Source: Rhizobiales bacterium 62-47
GTDB taxonomy: Bacteria; Pseudomonadota; Alphaproteobacteria; Rhizobiales; Xanthobacteraceae
NCBI GenBank assembly: GCA_001899255.1
Contig: MKVX01000023.1
Span: 281,660-345,659, forward strand
DNA length: 64,000 nucleotides
Direction: 5' to 3'
Within the stretch, counting starts at the first letter, position 1; every line of letters begins with the position of its first letter. Shown here in pieces: positions 34,551-42,961 of the stretch. Both the position numbers and the translations under genes were made by a program. The notes beneath the pieces are model-generated. The model was not told where the DNA came from. It saw nothing but the letters and a program-made list of their open reading frames with translations, and did no database searches.

Positions 34551-35408
34551 ATGACCGAACCGCTCGATCTCGCTCACCTGCGGCAATGGATCGGCCGCAG
34601 CGAGGAAGCGTCCGATATCGTCACCGCACAACTTGTGAAGGGCCTGCGGGCAACGCTGTTTCTCGATATCGGCATGCCGACGACGGGCGACGCCGCGCCG
34701 TTCACGGTGCACTGGTGTCTGGCGCAGCCGGTCTATCCGGCATCGATGCTGGGACCGGATGGCCATCCGACACGCGGCGGCTTCCTGCCGCCGGTGCCGC
34801 TGCCGCGCCGCATGTGGGCGGGCGGTGAAATCGAATTCATCGCGCCGTTGCGCGTCGGCGACGAAGCCAGGCGCTCGTCCCGCATTGCCGACGTGACGTT
34901 GAAGACCGGCAGCACCGGCGCGCTGTGCTTTGTCGCGGTCGAGCACACCATCACCACGCCGCGCGGCACGGCCATTCGCGAGCGGCAGGACATCGTCTAT
35001 CGCGAGATGCAGCCCGCAGGGCAAAGCGCCACACCCGCCAGGCAACCGGCCCCGCCACCAGCGGCCAAGCATCGCGAAAGCCACGTGTCCGATCCGGTGC
35101 TGCTGTTCCGGTATTCGGCACTCACTTTCAACGGCCACCGCATCCACTACGACCGCGACTATGTCACCAAGGTCGAGGGTTATCCGGGCCTCGTCTTCCA
35201 CGGCCCGATGCAGGCGGCGCTACTGGTCGAGTTTGCCGCCAAGCTGCACGGCGGCACCGCGCCGAAAAAATTCAGCTATCGCGGCGTGCAGCCGCTGTTC
35301 GAAGGCAGCGAATTCAGCGTCAACGCCAACGAGACAGCCGATGGGCTCGAGCTGTGGGTCGCCAACGCAGCGGGCACGCCGACCATGAAGGCCACTGCCG
35401 TCTGGTAA
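34551..35408 (+). CDS. MaoC-like acyl-CoA hydratase (mesaconyl-C4-CoA hydratase type)
   Basis: 285-residue double hot-dog protein: N-terminal FAS1-like dehydratase half (HWCLAQPVYPASMLGPDGHP) and C-terminal half with the hydratase-2 motif (FRYSALTFNGHRIHYDRDYV, YPGLVFHGPMQAALL), Asp/His catalytic pair in the second. Similar proteins hydrate mesaconyl-C4-CoA or methylfumaryl-CoA, working with CaiB-type CoA transferases, which fits the gene order. Last gene of the P450-led group; a repeat fragment follows. Confidence 0.82.
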   Translation: MTEPLDLAHLRQWIGRSEEASDIVTAQLVKGLRATLFLDIGMPTTGDAAPFTVHWCLAQPVYPASMLGPDGHPTRGGFLPPVPLPRRMWAGGEIEFIAPLRVGDEARRSSRIADVTLKTGSTGALCFVAVEHTITTPRGTAIRERQDIVYREMQPAGQSATPARQPAPPPAAKHRESHVSDPVLLFRYSALTFNGHRIHYDRDYVTKVEGYPGLVFHGPMQAALLVEFAAKLHGGTAPKKFSYRGVQPLFEGSEFSVNANETADGLELWVANAAGTPTMKATAVW

Positions 35409-35479
35409 ATTAGCCGGACGAATTTGCACTTTCGCGCGGCGAACCGCATGAAAATTAGAACATTGCGGCGGTGCTGAGC

Positions 35480-35520
35480 CTCATCCTGAGGAGCGCCTCC
35501 GCGCGCGTCTCGAAGGATGA
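35480..35520. repeat. Palindromic intergenic repeat, copy 2 (partial)
   Basis: TCATCCTGAGGAGC and CTCGAAGGATGA as found in one half of the element; the second half is degraded. Belongs to the GGAGC subtype with copy 3. Confidence 0.65.
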
Positions 35521-35632
35521 TGCGAGACGCCATCTCGATCTTCACCCTGAGCCGTTTTCTGCACACATCCCTCGCCATGCATGACCGAGCGGCGTAGATT
35601 GTCGCGGCTTACGCCACTGCCAAGGACATCAC

Positions 35633-37255
35633 GTGCCCAGCAAGAAGCCCGACGGCCGCAACGCCGCGACCACTGTCAAACAAGCCACCCTCGATCTGCT
35701 CCGCGGATTCAACATTCGCACCGTGTTCGGCAATCCGGGCTCGACCGAACTGCCGTTCCTGAGCGACTGGCCGAAGGATATCGACTACGTGCTGGGCTTG
35801 CAGGAAGCCTCCGTCGTCGGCATGGCCGACGGCTACGCACAGGCAACGCGCAACGCCGCCTTCGTCAACCTGCATTCAGCAGCCGGCGTCGGCAATGCGC
35901 TCGGCGCGATCTACACCGCGCATCGCAACCAGACGCCGATGGTCATCACCGCCGGTCAACAGGCGCGCAGCATCCTGCCGCTGCAGGCGTTTCTTTACGC
36001 CGAGCGCGCGTCGGAATTCCCCCGGCCCTACGTCAAGTTCAGCGTCGAGCCGGCACGCGCCGAAGATGTGCCCGCCGCCATCGCCCGCGCCTACTACGCC
36101 GCCATGCAGCCGCCCTGCGGACCGACCTTCGTTTCGGTGCCGATCGACGACTGGACCCACGCCACGCAGCCGGTGGAACCACGCCACGTCACGCGCGACA
36201 GCGCACCGGACCCGGATGCGCTGCAGGCGCTGGCGACCGCGCTGGGCAAGAGCAAGCATCCCGCGCTTGTCGTCGGCCCCGGCGTCGATCGCGCCGGCGC
36301 CGTCGACCTGATGGTGCAGGTCGCCGAAAAGGCCCGCGCGGCGGTATGGGTCAGCCCATTCTCGGCGCGATGCAGTTTTCCGGAACGCCATCCGCAGTTC
36401 GCCGGTTTCCTGCACGCCTCGCCCGCGCAACTCTCCGACGCGTTGCGCGATCATGACCTCGTCGTGGTGATCGGCGCGCCGGTGTTCACCTTCCACGTCG
36501 AAGGCCATGCCGCAATCTTCGATGGCAACACCACGATCTTCCAGATCACCGACGACCCAACCGCAGCCTCCGTCGCACCGCTCGGCACCAGCATCGTTGC
36601 GACCATGAAGCCGGCACTCAGCGCGCTGCTCGCGCTCTTGCCCACCAGCAAGCGCGCGTTGCCGCCGGCCCGCGTGCTGCCACCGCCACCCGCCGCCGCC
36701 GATCCGATCCCGGCGGAATATTTGATGCATGCGCTCGCGACCACCATGCCGGCCGATGCGGCGCTGGTCGAGGAGGTGCCGTCACATCGCCCAACGATGC
36801 AAAAATATCTGCTGATGCCGGGTCAGGACAGTTTCTACACCATGTCCAGCGGCGGACTCGGTTACGCCATGCCCGCCTCGGTCGGTATCGCGCTCGGGCA
36901 GCCCGGACGCCGCACCGTCTGCCTGATCGGCGACGGCTCCGCGATGTATTCGCTGCAGTCGCTATGGACCGCGGCGCAGCGCAAGCTGCCTGTCACCGTA
37001 GTCGTCATCAACAATTCCGGCTACGGCGCGATGCGCTCGTTCAGCCAGGTGATGCAGGTGCGCAATGTTCCCGGCCTCGATCTGCCGGATATCGATTTCG
37101 TCAAGCTCGCCGGCGGCCTCGGCTGCGAAGCTGTCCGCGTCAGCAAGGCGGCGGAACTGGTCCCCGCGCTCAAGCGCGCCTTCACGGCGGGAACCAGCCT
37201 CGTCGAAGTGATCGTGGATTCGGCGGTACCGATCCTGTATGGACAAAAGCACTGA
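35633..37255 (+). CDS. Benzoylformate decarboxylase-like ThDP enzyme
   Basis: 540-residue thiamine diphosphate enzyme with the residue pattern of benzoylformate decarboxylase: VFGNPGSTELPFL (active-site Ser loop), catalytic Glu in VLGLQEASVVGMADGYA, active-site His in VNLHSAAGVGNALG, and the ThDP motif GDGSAMYSLQSLWTAAQ ending at INNSGYGAMR. It would decarboxylate an aromatic or other 2-oxo acid to an aldehyde. GTG start at 35633. The molybdoenzyme gene begins 36 bases later, suggesting a joint transcript. About 20 residues longer than typical, in an Ala/Pro insert near 340-360. Confidence 0.85.
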   Translation: MPSKKPDGRNAATTVKQATLDLLRGFNIRTVFGNPGSTELPFLSDWPKDIDYVLGLQEASVVGMADGYAQATRNAAFVNLHSAAGVGNALGAIYTAHRNQTPMVITAGQQARSILPLQAFLYAERASEFPRPYVKFSVEPARAEDVPAAIARAYYAAMQPPCGPTFVSVPIDDWTHATQPVEPRHVTRDSAPDPDALQALATALGKSKHPALVVGPGVDRAGAVDLMVQVAEKARAAVWVSPFSARCSFPERHPQFAGFLHASPAQLSDALRDHDLVVVIGAPVFTFHVEGHAAIFDGNTTIFQITDDPTAASVAPLGTSIVATMKPALSALLALLPTSKRALPPARVLPPPPAAADPIPAEYLMHALATTMPADAALVEEVPSHRPTMQKYLLMPGQDSFYTMSSGGLGYAMPASVGIALGQPGRRTVCLIGDGSAMYSLQSLWTAAQRKLPVTVVVINNSGYGAMRSFSQVMQVRNVPGLDLPDIDFVKLAGGLGCEAVRVSKAAELVPALKRAFTAGTSLVEVIVDSAVPILYGQKH

Positions 37256-37290
37256 TAGCGGGCTGTCCGCCGCTTTTTTCGAGAATGCCC

Positions 37291-39606
37291 ATGACGACAG
37301 ATATGCTGAAGTCACCGACCCGCCGCTCGCACAATTCGCATTACGGTGCGTTCTTCGGCGAATGGTCCAACGACAAACTGATCATCACGCCGCATCCAGT
37401 CGATCCGCATCCCAACCGCATCATCCAGAATTTTTCCGATGCGCTGCGGCACAAGGCGCGCATCGCGCAGCCGATGGTGCGCCGTGGCTGGCTCGAAGAC
37501 GGGCCCGGCAAGGACAAGCGACGTGGCCGCGACGAATTCATCGCCATGCCGTGGGATCAGGTGCTCGACCTGCTCGCCAGCGAACTGGTTCGCGTGCGTG
37601 ACACTCATGGCCCGAAAGCGATCTATGGCGGCTCTTATGGCTGGGGCAGCGCGGGGCGCTTCCATCACGCGCAAAGCCAGATGCATCGCTTCCTCAATCT
37701 CGCGATGGGCGGCTACGTGCGTTCGGTCAACACCTACAGCTCAGGTGCCGCCTCGGTCATCATGCCGCACGTGCTCGGCAATTACGACGAGATGTCACGG
37801 CGAAACGTCAGTTGGGACGACATCGCCAACATCACCGAGGTCGTGCTCGCCTTCGGCGGCATGGCGCTGAAGAACTCCAGCGTCGCCTCCGGCGGCATCA
37901 GCCGCCACACCGAGCGCGACGATATGCGCAAGGCGCACGCGCGCGGCGCCCGCTTCGTGCTCGTCAGCCCGCTGCACGCCGATCTGCCCGATGAGATCGA
38001 GGCCGAATGGCTGGCGCTGCGGCCCGGCACCGACACGGCGTTGATGCTCGGCATCGCACATACGCTGGTCGCCAACAACTGGCACGATCGCGCTTTCCTC
38101 GCGAGCCATTGCACCGGCTGGCCGATCTTCGAAGACTATCTGATGGGCCGTAGCGACGGTGTCGTGAAGGATGCCGCGTGGGCGGCGGCGATCAGCGGCA
38201 TCGATGCGCGCGAGATCGTGCGCCAGGCGTCGCTGTTGCCGGGCAAGCGCGTGCTCGTCGTGGTGTCGCATTCGTTGCAACGCGCCGAGCATGGCGAACA
38301 GCCTGTGTGGATGGGAGCGGTGCTGGCGGCGATCCTCGGGCAACTCGGCCTGCCGGGCGGCGGTTTCAATTATGCGCTCGGCGCCATTGCCAACTACGGC
38401 CGCCGCTTCAACGCGGTGCCGGTCGCGGCGTTTCCGCAAGGGCAAAATCCGATCAAGGATTTCATCCCGGTGGCGCGCGTCTCCGACATGCTGCTCAATC
38501 CGGGCCAACCGTTCGACTACAACGGCCAACACCTGACCTATCCGGATATCCGCCTGGTGTACTGGGCCGGCGGAAACCCATTCCACCATCATCAGGACCT
38601 GAACCGGCTGCGGCAGGCCGTCGCCAATATCGAGACCTTCGTGGTGCACGAGATCGGCTGGACCGCCACCGCGCGTCATGCCGACATCGTCTTGCCGTGC
38701 ACGATGACCTTGGAGCGCAACGACATCGGCGCAACCCAGATCGATCCGCTGATGATCGCCATGCAGAAGATGGCCGAGCCCTACGGCGAGGCCCGCGACG
38801 ATTACGCGATCTTCGCCGGTCTCGCCGAACGCGTCGGCCATGGCGAGGCCTTCACGGAGGGACGCACCGCCGAGCAATGGCTGCGCCATCTCTATCGCAC
38901 CACGCAGGACGCGCTGGCCGCGCAAGGCCTCGAAGCGCCAGACTTCGACACCTTCTGGGAGCGCGGCGAACTGGAGCTGCCGCAAAAGCTGCACGATGGC
39001 GGCATCCTGCGCGCCTTCCGCAACGATCCCGAAGGTCATCCGTTGACCACGCCGTCCGGCAAGGTGGAAATCTTCTCGGAAAATATCGCCAGCTTCGGCT
39101 ATGCGGATTGCCCCGGACATCCGACGTGGCTGCCGCCGGTCGATGTCGTCACTGAAAAGCATCCCCTGCAACTGGTGGCCAACCAGCCGACGACGCGGCT
39201 GCACAGCCAGTTCGATTTCGGCGGCCACTCGACCGAGATGAAGCATCGCGGCCGCGAGGTCGCTCGGATGCATCCGATCGACGCCGCGCCGCGCGGCATT
39301 AACGACGGCGACATCATCAAGCTGTCGAACGATCGCGGCGCCTGCCTCGCCGCGGTAAAAATCAGCGAGGAGATTCGTCCCGGCATCGTGCAACTGCCGA
39401 CCGGCGCGTGGTACGACCCGCAGGATCCAACCGAGGACAAGCCGCTTTGCGTGCACGGCAATCCCAACGTGCTGACGCGCGACGTCGGCACGTCAAGCCT
39501 TGCGCAAGGCTGCTGTGGCCAACTCACCACGGTGCAGGTCGAGCGCTTCGGCGGCAACCTCCCGCCGATCCAGGCCTTCGATCCGCCGGTGGCGGTGGAA
39601 GTCTGA
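37291..39606 (+). CDS. Molybdopterin oxidoreductase, BisC/TorA-like
   Basis: 771-residue enzyme of the DMSO reductase family, bis-molybdopterin guanine dinucleotide type. The region YGGSYGWGSAGRFHHAQSQ near residue 110 contains the position of the Mo-ligating Ser of DMSO/TMAO/biotin-sulfoxide reductases. There is no N-terminal 4Fe-4S Cys motif and no twin-arginine signal, so it should be cytoplasmic like BisC. C-terminal cofactor-binding domain shows NQPTTRLHSQFDFGG. No cytochrome or chaperone gene is next to it. Start 37291 or 37285. It follows the decarboxylase-like gene. Confidence 0.85.
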   Translation: MTTDMLKSPTRRSHNSHYGAFFGEWSNDKLIITPHPVDPHPNRIIQNFSDALRHKARIAQPMVRRGWLEDGPGKDKRRGRDEFIAMPWDQVLDLLASELVRVRDTHGPKAIYGGSYGWGSAGRFHHAQSQMHRFLNLAMGGYVRSVNTYSSGAASVIMPHVLGNYDEMSRRNVSWDDIANITEVVLAFGGMALKNSSVASGGISRHTERDDMRKAHARGARFVLVSPLHADLPDEIEAEWLALRPGTDTALMLGIAHTLVANNWHDRAFLASHCTGWPIFEDYLMGRSDGVVKDAAWAAAISGIDAREIVRQASLLPGKRVLVVVSHSLQRAEHGEQPVWMGAVLAAILGQLGLPGGGFNYALGAIANYGRRFNAVPVAAFPQGQNPIKDFIPVARVSDMLLNPGQPFDYNGQHLTYPDIRLVYWAGGNPFHHHQDLNRLRQAVANIETFVVHEIGWTATARHADIVLPCTMTLERNDIGATQIDPLMIAMQKMAEPYGEARDDYAIFAGLAERVGHGEAFTEGRTAEQWLRHLYRTTQDALAAQGLEAPDFDTFWERGELELPQKLHDGGILRAFRNDPEGHPLTTPSGKVEIFSENIASFGYADCPGHPTWLPPVDVVTEKHPLQLVANQPTTRLHSQFDFGGHSTEMKHRGREVARMHPIDAAPRGINDGDIIKLSNDRGACLAAVKISEEIRPGIVQLPTGAWYDPQDPTEDKPLCVHGNPNVLTRDVGTSSLAQGCCGQLTTVQVERFGGNLPPIQAFDPPVAVEV

Positions 39607-39630
39607 CGCAAGCAATCGCGTAACGAAGAC

Positions 39631-39733
39631 GCTCATCCTGAGGAGCATGCTCGCGCATGCGTCTCGAAGGATGAGGCCGCGAACGAGCCTCATGGTTCGA
39701 GACGGCGCTGCGCGCCTCCTCACCATGAGGAGC
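39631..39733. repeat. Palindromic intergenic repeat, copy 3
   Basis: Begins GCTCATCCTGAGGAGC and ends CACCATGAGGAGC with inner CGAAGGATGAGG; GGAGC subtype. Lies between convergent genes. Confidence 0.75.
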
Positions 39734-39756
39734 GAAGTCGTGTGTCGGTGACGGCG

Positions 39757-40554
39757 CTACGCCTTGCCGAAATCCTCGCGCATCTTCGCCTGGATCTTGG
39801 CCATGCCGCCGATCCAGCGGTCGTAGTTCTCGGTCTTCTTGCGCATGTAGCCGAGCACCTGCGGATGCGGCAGGATCAGGAACGTTTCCTGCTCGATGCC
39901 GCGCAAGGCATCTTCCGCGACCTGCTCCGGTGACAAATCGCCATCGCCCGACTGCGGCCCTTTCGGGATCGACCGCAGCATGTTGGTATCGACGCCCTGC
40001 GGACACAGGATCGAAACGCGGATGCCGTGCGCCTTGTGCGAGATGGCAAGACTCTCGGCGAAGCCGACGGCGGCGTGCTTGGTGGTGGAATAGGCCGGGC
40101 TGCCGACCTGCGACAACAACCCGGCTGCGGAAATCGTATTGAGGAAATAGCCGCTTCCGCGCTTTTTCATCAGCGGCACCAGATGCCGCGCGGCGTAGAC
40201 ATGCGCCATGACATGGATCGCCCAGCTGCGTGCCCACGGTTCGTCGGACGCGCCACCGGCATTTTCCGACATCGGATCGAAACCGCCACCGATCCCGGCA
40301 TTGGAGCAAAACAGCGCGATCGGCCCGAAGTCGCGTTCGGTGACCTCGATGACGTGGCGAATATCGCGCTCCTGCCCAACGTCGCATTTGAACGCTGCGC
40401 CACCGACCGCCGCGGCCACCTTCTCGGCCCGCGCATGATCGAGATCGGCCACGATGACCTTGGCCGCACCGGCGCGATGGAAAACCTTGCACAGCGCCTC
40501 GCCGATGCCGTTGGCGCCTCCGGTCACAACGACGGTCTTTCCGGCGACTTGCAT
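39757..40554 (-). CDS. Short-chain dehydrogenase/reductase
   Basis: 265-residue NAD(P)-dependent oxidoreductase of the classical SDR fold. Cofactor-binding GGANGIGEAL at residues 10-19, an acidic residue after beta-2 (VADLDHARA) favouring NAD, CSNAGIG near 88, and the catalytic Ser (NTISAAGLLSQVG) with YSTTKHAAV (Tyr-x3-Lys). Substrate unknown. ATG at 40554 with GGAGAG upstream. Convergent with the molybdoenzyme, with a repeat between. Confidence 0.88.
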   Translation of the reverse strand: MQVAGKTVVVTGGANGIGEALCKVFHRAGAAKVIVADLDHARAEKVAAAVGGAAFKCDVGQERDIRHVIEVTERDFGPIALFCSNAGIGGGFDPMSENAGGASDEPWARSWAIHVMAHVYAARHLVPLMKKRGSGYFLNTISAAGLLSQVGSPAYSTTKHAAVGFAESLAISHKAHGIRVSILCPQGVDTNMLRSIPKGPQSGDGDLSPEQVAEDALRGIEQETFLILPHPQVLGYMRKKTENYDRWIGGMAKIQAKMREDFGKA

Positions 40555-40630
40555 GGCGATGCTCTCCGTATGTGCTGCACAGTCTCGCCTCCGGCAGCCG
40601 GAAGCCAACGCGCGCTTGTTGTCATGACGA

Positions 40631-41326
40631 TCAGCTCAGGACGAGATCGAGCACGGCCGTATAGTGGCATGCCGCGCCCAGCAAAACGAACCCGTGCCAG
40701 ATCGCATTCTGGAAACGCAGCCTGCGCCAGGCGTGAAACACCACGCCGAGCGTGTAGAGCGCTCCACCGGCAACGATGAACCACAACGCCAGCTTTGGCA
40801 ACGATGTCACGACGCTATCGTAGGCGACGACACCGCTCCACCCGAGCGCGAGATAAAGCCCCACCGCCAGCCGGTCGAAACGGCCCGGCAGCAATAGCTT
40901 GAGCAGGATGCCGACGATGGCGACGCACCAGACGCCAGTGAGCAGCGCGACGGCGAACACCCGGTCGTTCATCTGCATCATGAACGGCGTGTAGGTCGCG
41001 GCGATCAGCACATAAATTGCCGAATGATCGAAGCGGCGCAGCCACCATTTGCGCGGCGACACCGGCCACAGATTGTAGGCCGCCGAGAAGCTTAGCATCG
41101 CCAGCAGGCCCGCTGCATAGATCGATACCGAAACGATTTCCGGTGTGGTAGCAAACACGCCGCTCAGCACGATCAGCGCCGTGACCGCGATCAGCCCGCA
41201 AGCGACGCCGAGAACGTGCACGACACCGTCGGCAATCAATTCGGCACGGTCGTAATTCCACCGGATGGCGCCGGCGGCGGCGCTCGCAGAACTTGAAGCC
41301 AGTTGTTTGAGCTGGAAGATGGTCAT
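40631..41326 (-). CDS. Hemolysin III / TrhA family membrane protein
   Basis: 231-residue protein with seven membrane helices of the HlyIII/PAQR-like family. Motifs: ELIADGVVHVLGV (start), FSAAYNLWP, RRFDHSAIYVLIAATYTPFMM (HSAIY His and Asp are conserved) and WHGFVLLGAACHYTAVL near the end. Function in bacteria is debated (membrane energetics or fluidity); the hemolysin name is historical. ATG at 41326; the upstream frame continues antisense to the next gene and is not part of it. Divergent from ycjX. Confidence 0.88.
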   Translation of the reverse strand: MTIFQLKQLASSSASAAAGAIRWNYDRAELIADGVVHVLGVACGLIAVTALIVLSGVFATTPEIVSVSIYAAGLLAMLSFSAAYNLWPVSPRKWWLRRFDHSAIYVLIAATYTPFMMQMNDRVFAVALLTGVWCVAIVGILLKLLLPGRFDRLAVGLYLALGWSGVVAYDSVVTSLPKLALWFIVAGGALYTLGVVFHAWRRLRFQNAIWHGFVLLGAACHYTAVLDLVLS

Positions 41327-41491
41327 GCGGGGTCCAAAACGGCGATGCAACTGGATGGCGGCAGTGCTGGGGCAACGCGAACGTCCCTCATGACCGACAA
41401 ATCCGGCCGAAACATGAAGCTTGAATTTGGGCCAGCCATCGCCATTTTGAGAAAGGCCCCCGCGTTCCTCGATCGATTGACCCCATTCGGC

Positions 41492-42961
41492 ATGGCATTT
41501 GGTTTTTCCGACATCGTCGAGGAAGCGCGACTGTCCGCCCGGGCGTTGCTGGAATTCGGCGACAACCTGTTCAACCCGACGGTCCGGCTCGGCGTCACCG
41601 GGTTGTCGCGCGCCGGCAAGACGGTGTTCATCACCGCACTGATCCATGGCCTTCTGCGCGGCGGCCGCTTCCCGATCTTCGAACCGCTGGCCGGGGGCCG
41701 CATCGGCACTGCCCGGCTCGAGCCGCAACCGGACGACGCGGTGCCGCGCTTCGATTACGAAGGGCACGTCCGCACCCTGATCGACGAACGGCGCTGGCCG
41801 GAGTCGACCACCGACATCAGCGAGCTGCGCCTCGTCATCGATTACCAGCGGCAAAACGGCGCGGACCGCAAGCTCACCATCGATATCGTCGACTATCCCG
41901 GCGAGTGGCTGCTCGATCTGCCGCTGCTCGAGAAAAGCTACGAACAATGGTCGGCGGAAAGCCTGGCGCTGGCGCGACAGGGGCCGCGCGCCGAACTCGC
42001 GGCGGACTGGATGCGCTTCATCGCGACGCTGACACCAGCGGGCCGCGCCGACGAACAGGCGACGCTGACCGCCGCCAAGCTGTTCACCGATTACCTGCGC
42101 GCCTGCCGCAACGAGCGCTTCGCCATGAGTCTGTTGCCGCCGGGGCGTTTCCTGATGCCCGGTAATCTCGCCGGCTCGCCCGCCCTCACCTTCGCACCGC
42201 TCGATGTGCCGCAGGATGGCGAAGCGCCGGACGGCTCGTTGTGGGCGATGATGCGGCGGCGCTACGAATCCTACAAAGCCATCGTGGTGCGGCCGTTCTT
42301 CCGCGATCACTTCTCGCGGCTGGATCGCCAGATCGTGCTGGTCGATGCGCTGGCCGCCTTCAATGCCGGACCCGCAGCGCTGCACGATCTCGAAGCGGCG
42401 CTCGCCGGCATCATGGATTGCTTCAACATCGGGCGCAGCACGCTATGGAGCGCGCTGTTCCGGCCGCGTATCGATCGCATCCTGTTCGCCGCGACCAAGG
42501 CCGATCACCTGCATCACACCAGCCACGACCGGCTTGAAGCCATCCTGCGACGCATGCTGGATCGCGCTGCGGTGCGCGCCGAAACCAGCGGCGCGGTGAT
42601 CGATGTGGTGGCGCTCGCGGCCGTGCGCGCCACCCGCGAAGCCGAGGTGCAGCGTGGCCGCGACCGGCTTCCCTCGATCCTCGGCACGCCGATTGCCGGC
42701 GAGAGCGTCGGCACCGAGGTGTTCGACGGCGCGACCGAAATCGCCACCTTCCCCGGCGACCTGCCGACCGATCTCGACAGCCTCTTCAACGGCGAACAAT
42801 CCTTCCAGGGACTCGCCGCGCGGCCGCCGCAAGATGCCGATTACCGCTTCCTGCGTTTCCGGCCGCCGCAGCTGGAGCGGGATGTCGCCAACGTTCCCGC
42901 GCTGCCTCACATCCGCCTCGACCGTGCCCTCCAGTTCCTGATCGGAGACAAACTGCAATGA
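41492..42961 (+). CDS. ycjX: YcjX family P-loop protein (DUF463)
   Basis: 489 residues. P-loop near the N-terminus in LGVTGLSRAGKTVFITALIHGL, Walker B-like region in KLTIDIVDYPGEWLLDLP, and the family's DCFNIGRSTLWSALFRPRIDRILFAATKADHLHH. In enterobacteria YcjX and YcjF are paired and associated with phage-shock/stress operons; function in this group unknown. Possible starts at 41390, 41414 and 41492; the last gives a family-like N-terminus (MAFGFSDIVEEARLSARALL). Overlaps ycjF by 4 bases. Confidence 0.85.
   Translation: MAFGFSDIVEEARLSARALLEFGDNLFNPTVRLGVTGLSRAGKTVFITALIHGLLRGGRFPIFEPLAGGRIGTARLEPQPDDAVPRFDYEGHVRTLIDERRWPESTTDISELRLVIDYQRQNGADRKLTIDIVDYPGEWLLDLPLLEKSYEQWSAESLALARQGPRAELAADWMRFIATLTPAGRADEQATLTAAKLFTDYLRACRNERFAMSLLPPGRFLMPGNLAGSPALTFAPLDVPQDGEAPDGSLWAMMRRRYESYKAIVVRPFFRDHFSRLDRQIVLVDALAAFNAGPAALHDLEAALAGIMDCFNIGRSTLWSALFRPRIDRILFAATKADHLHHTSHDRLEAILRRMLDRAAVRAETSGAVIDVVALAAVRATREAEVQRGRDRLPSILGTPIAGESVGTEVFDGATEIATFPGDLPTDLDSLFNGEQSFQGLAARPPQDADYRFLRFRPPQLERDVANVPALPHIRLDRALQFLIGDKLQ

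Noticed and set aside
33033-35201. Very long open frame on the minus strand (about 720 codons)
   Set aside because: It runs antisense to the acyl-CoA dehydrogenase, CoA transferase and hydratase genes, is rich in Arg, His and Asp, and has no domain; GC-rich third positions make such shadows.
36964-37290. N-terminal extension of the molybdoenzyme into the decarboxylase gene
   Set aside because: It overlaps a well-supported gene in another frame and gives Arg/Gln-rich non-family sequence.
39632-39740. CRISPR-like repeats
   Set aside because: The repeated units are dispersed intergenic palindromes, not a regular repeat-spacer array.
41327-42385. N-terminal extension of the hemolysin-III-like protein
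   Set aside because: The upstream part of the frame is antisense to ycjX and has no family similarity; the protein starts at 41326.
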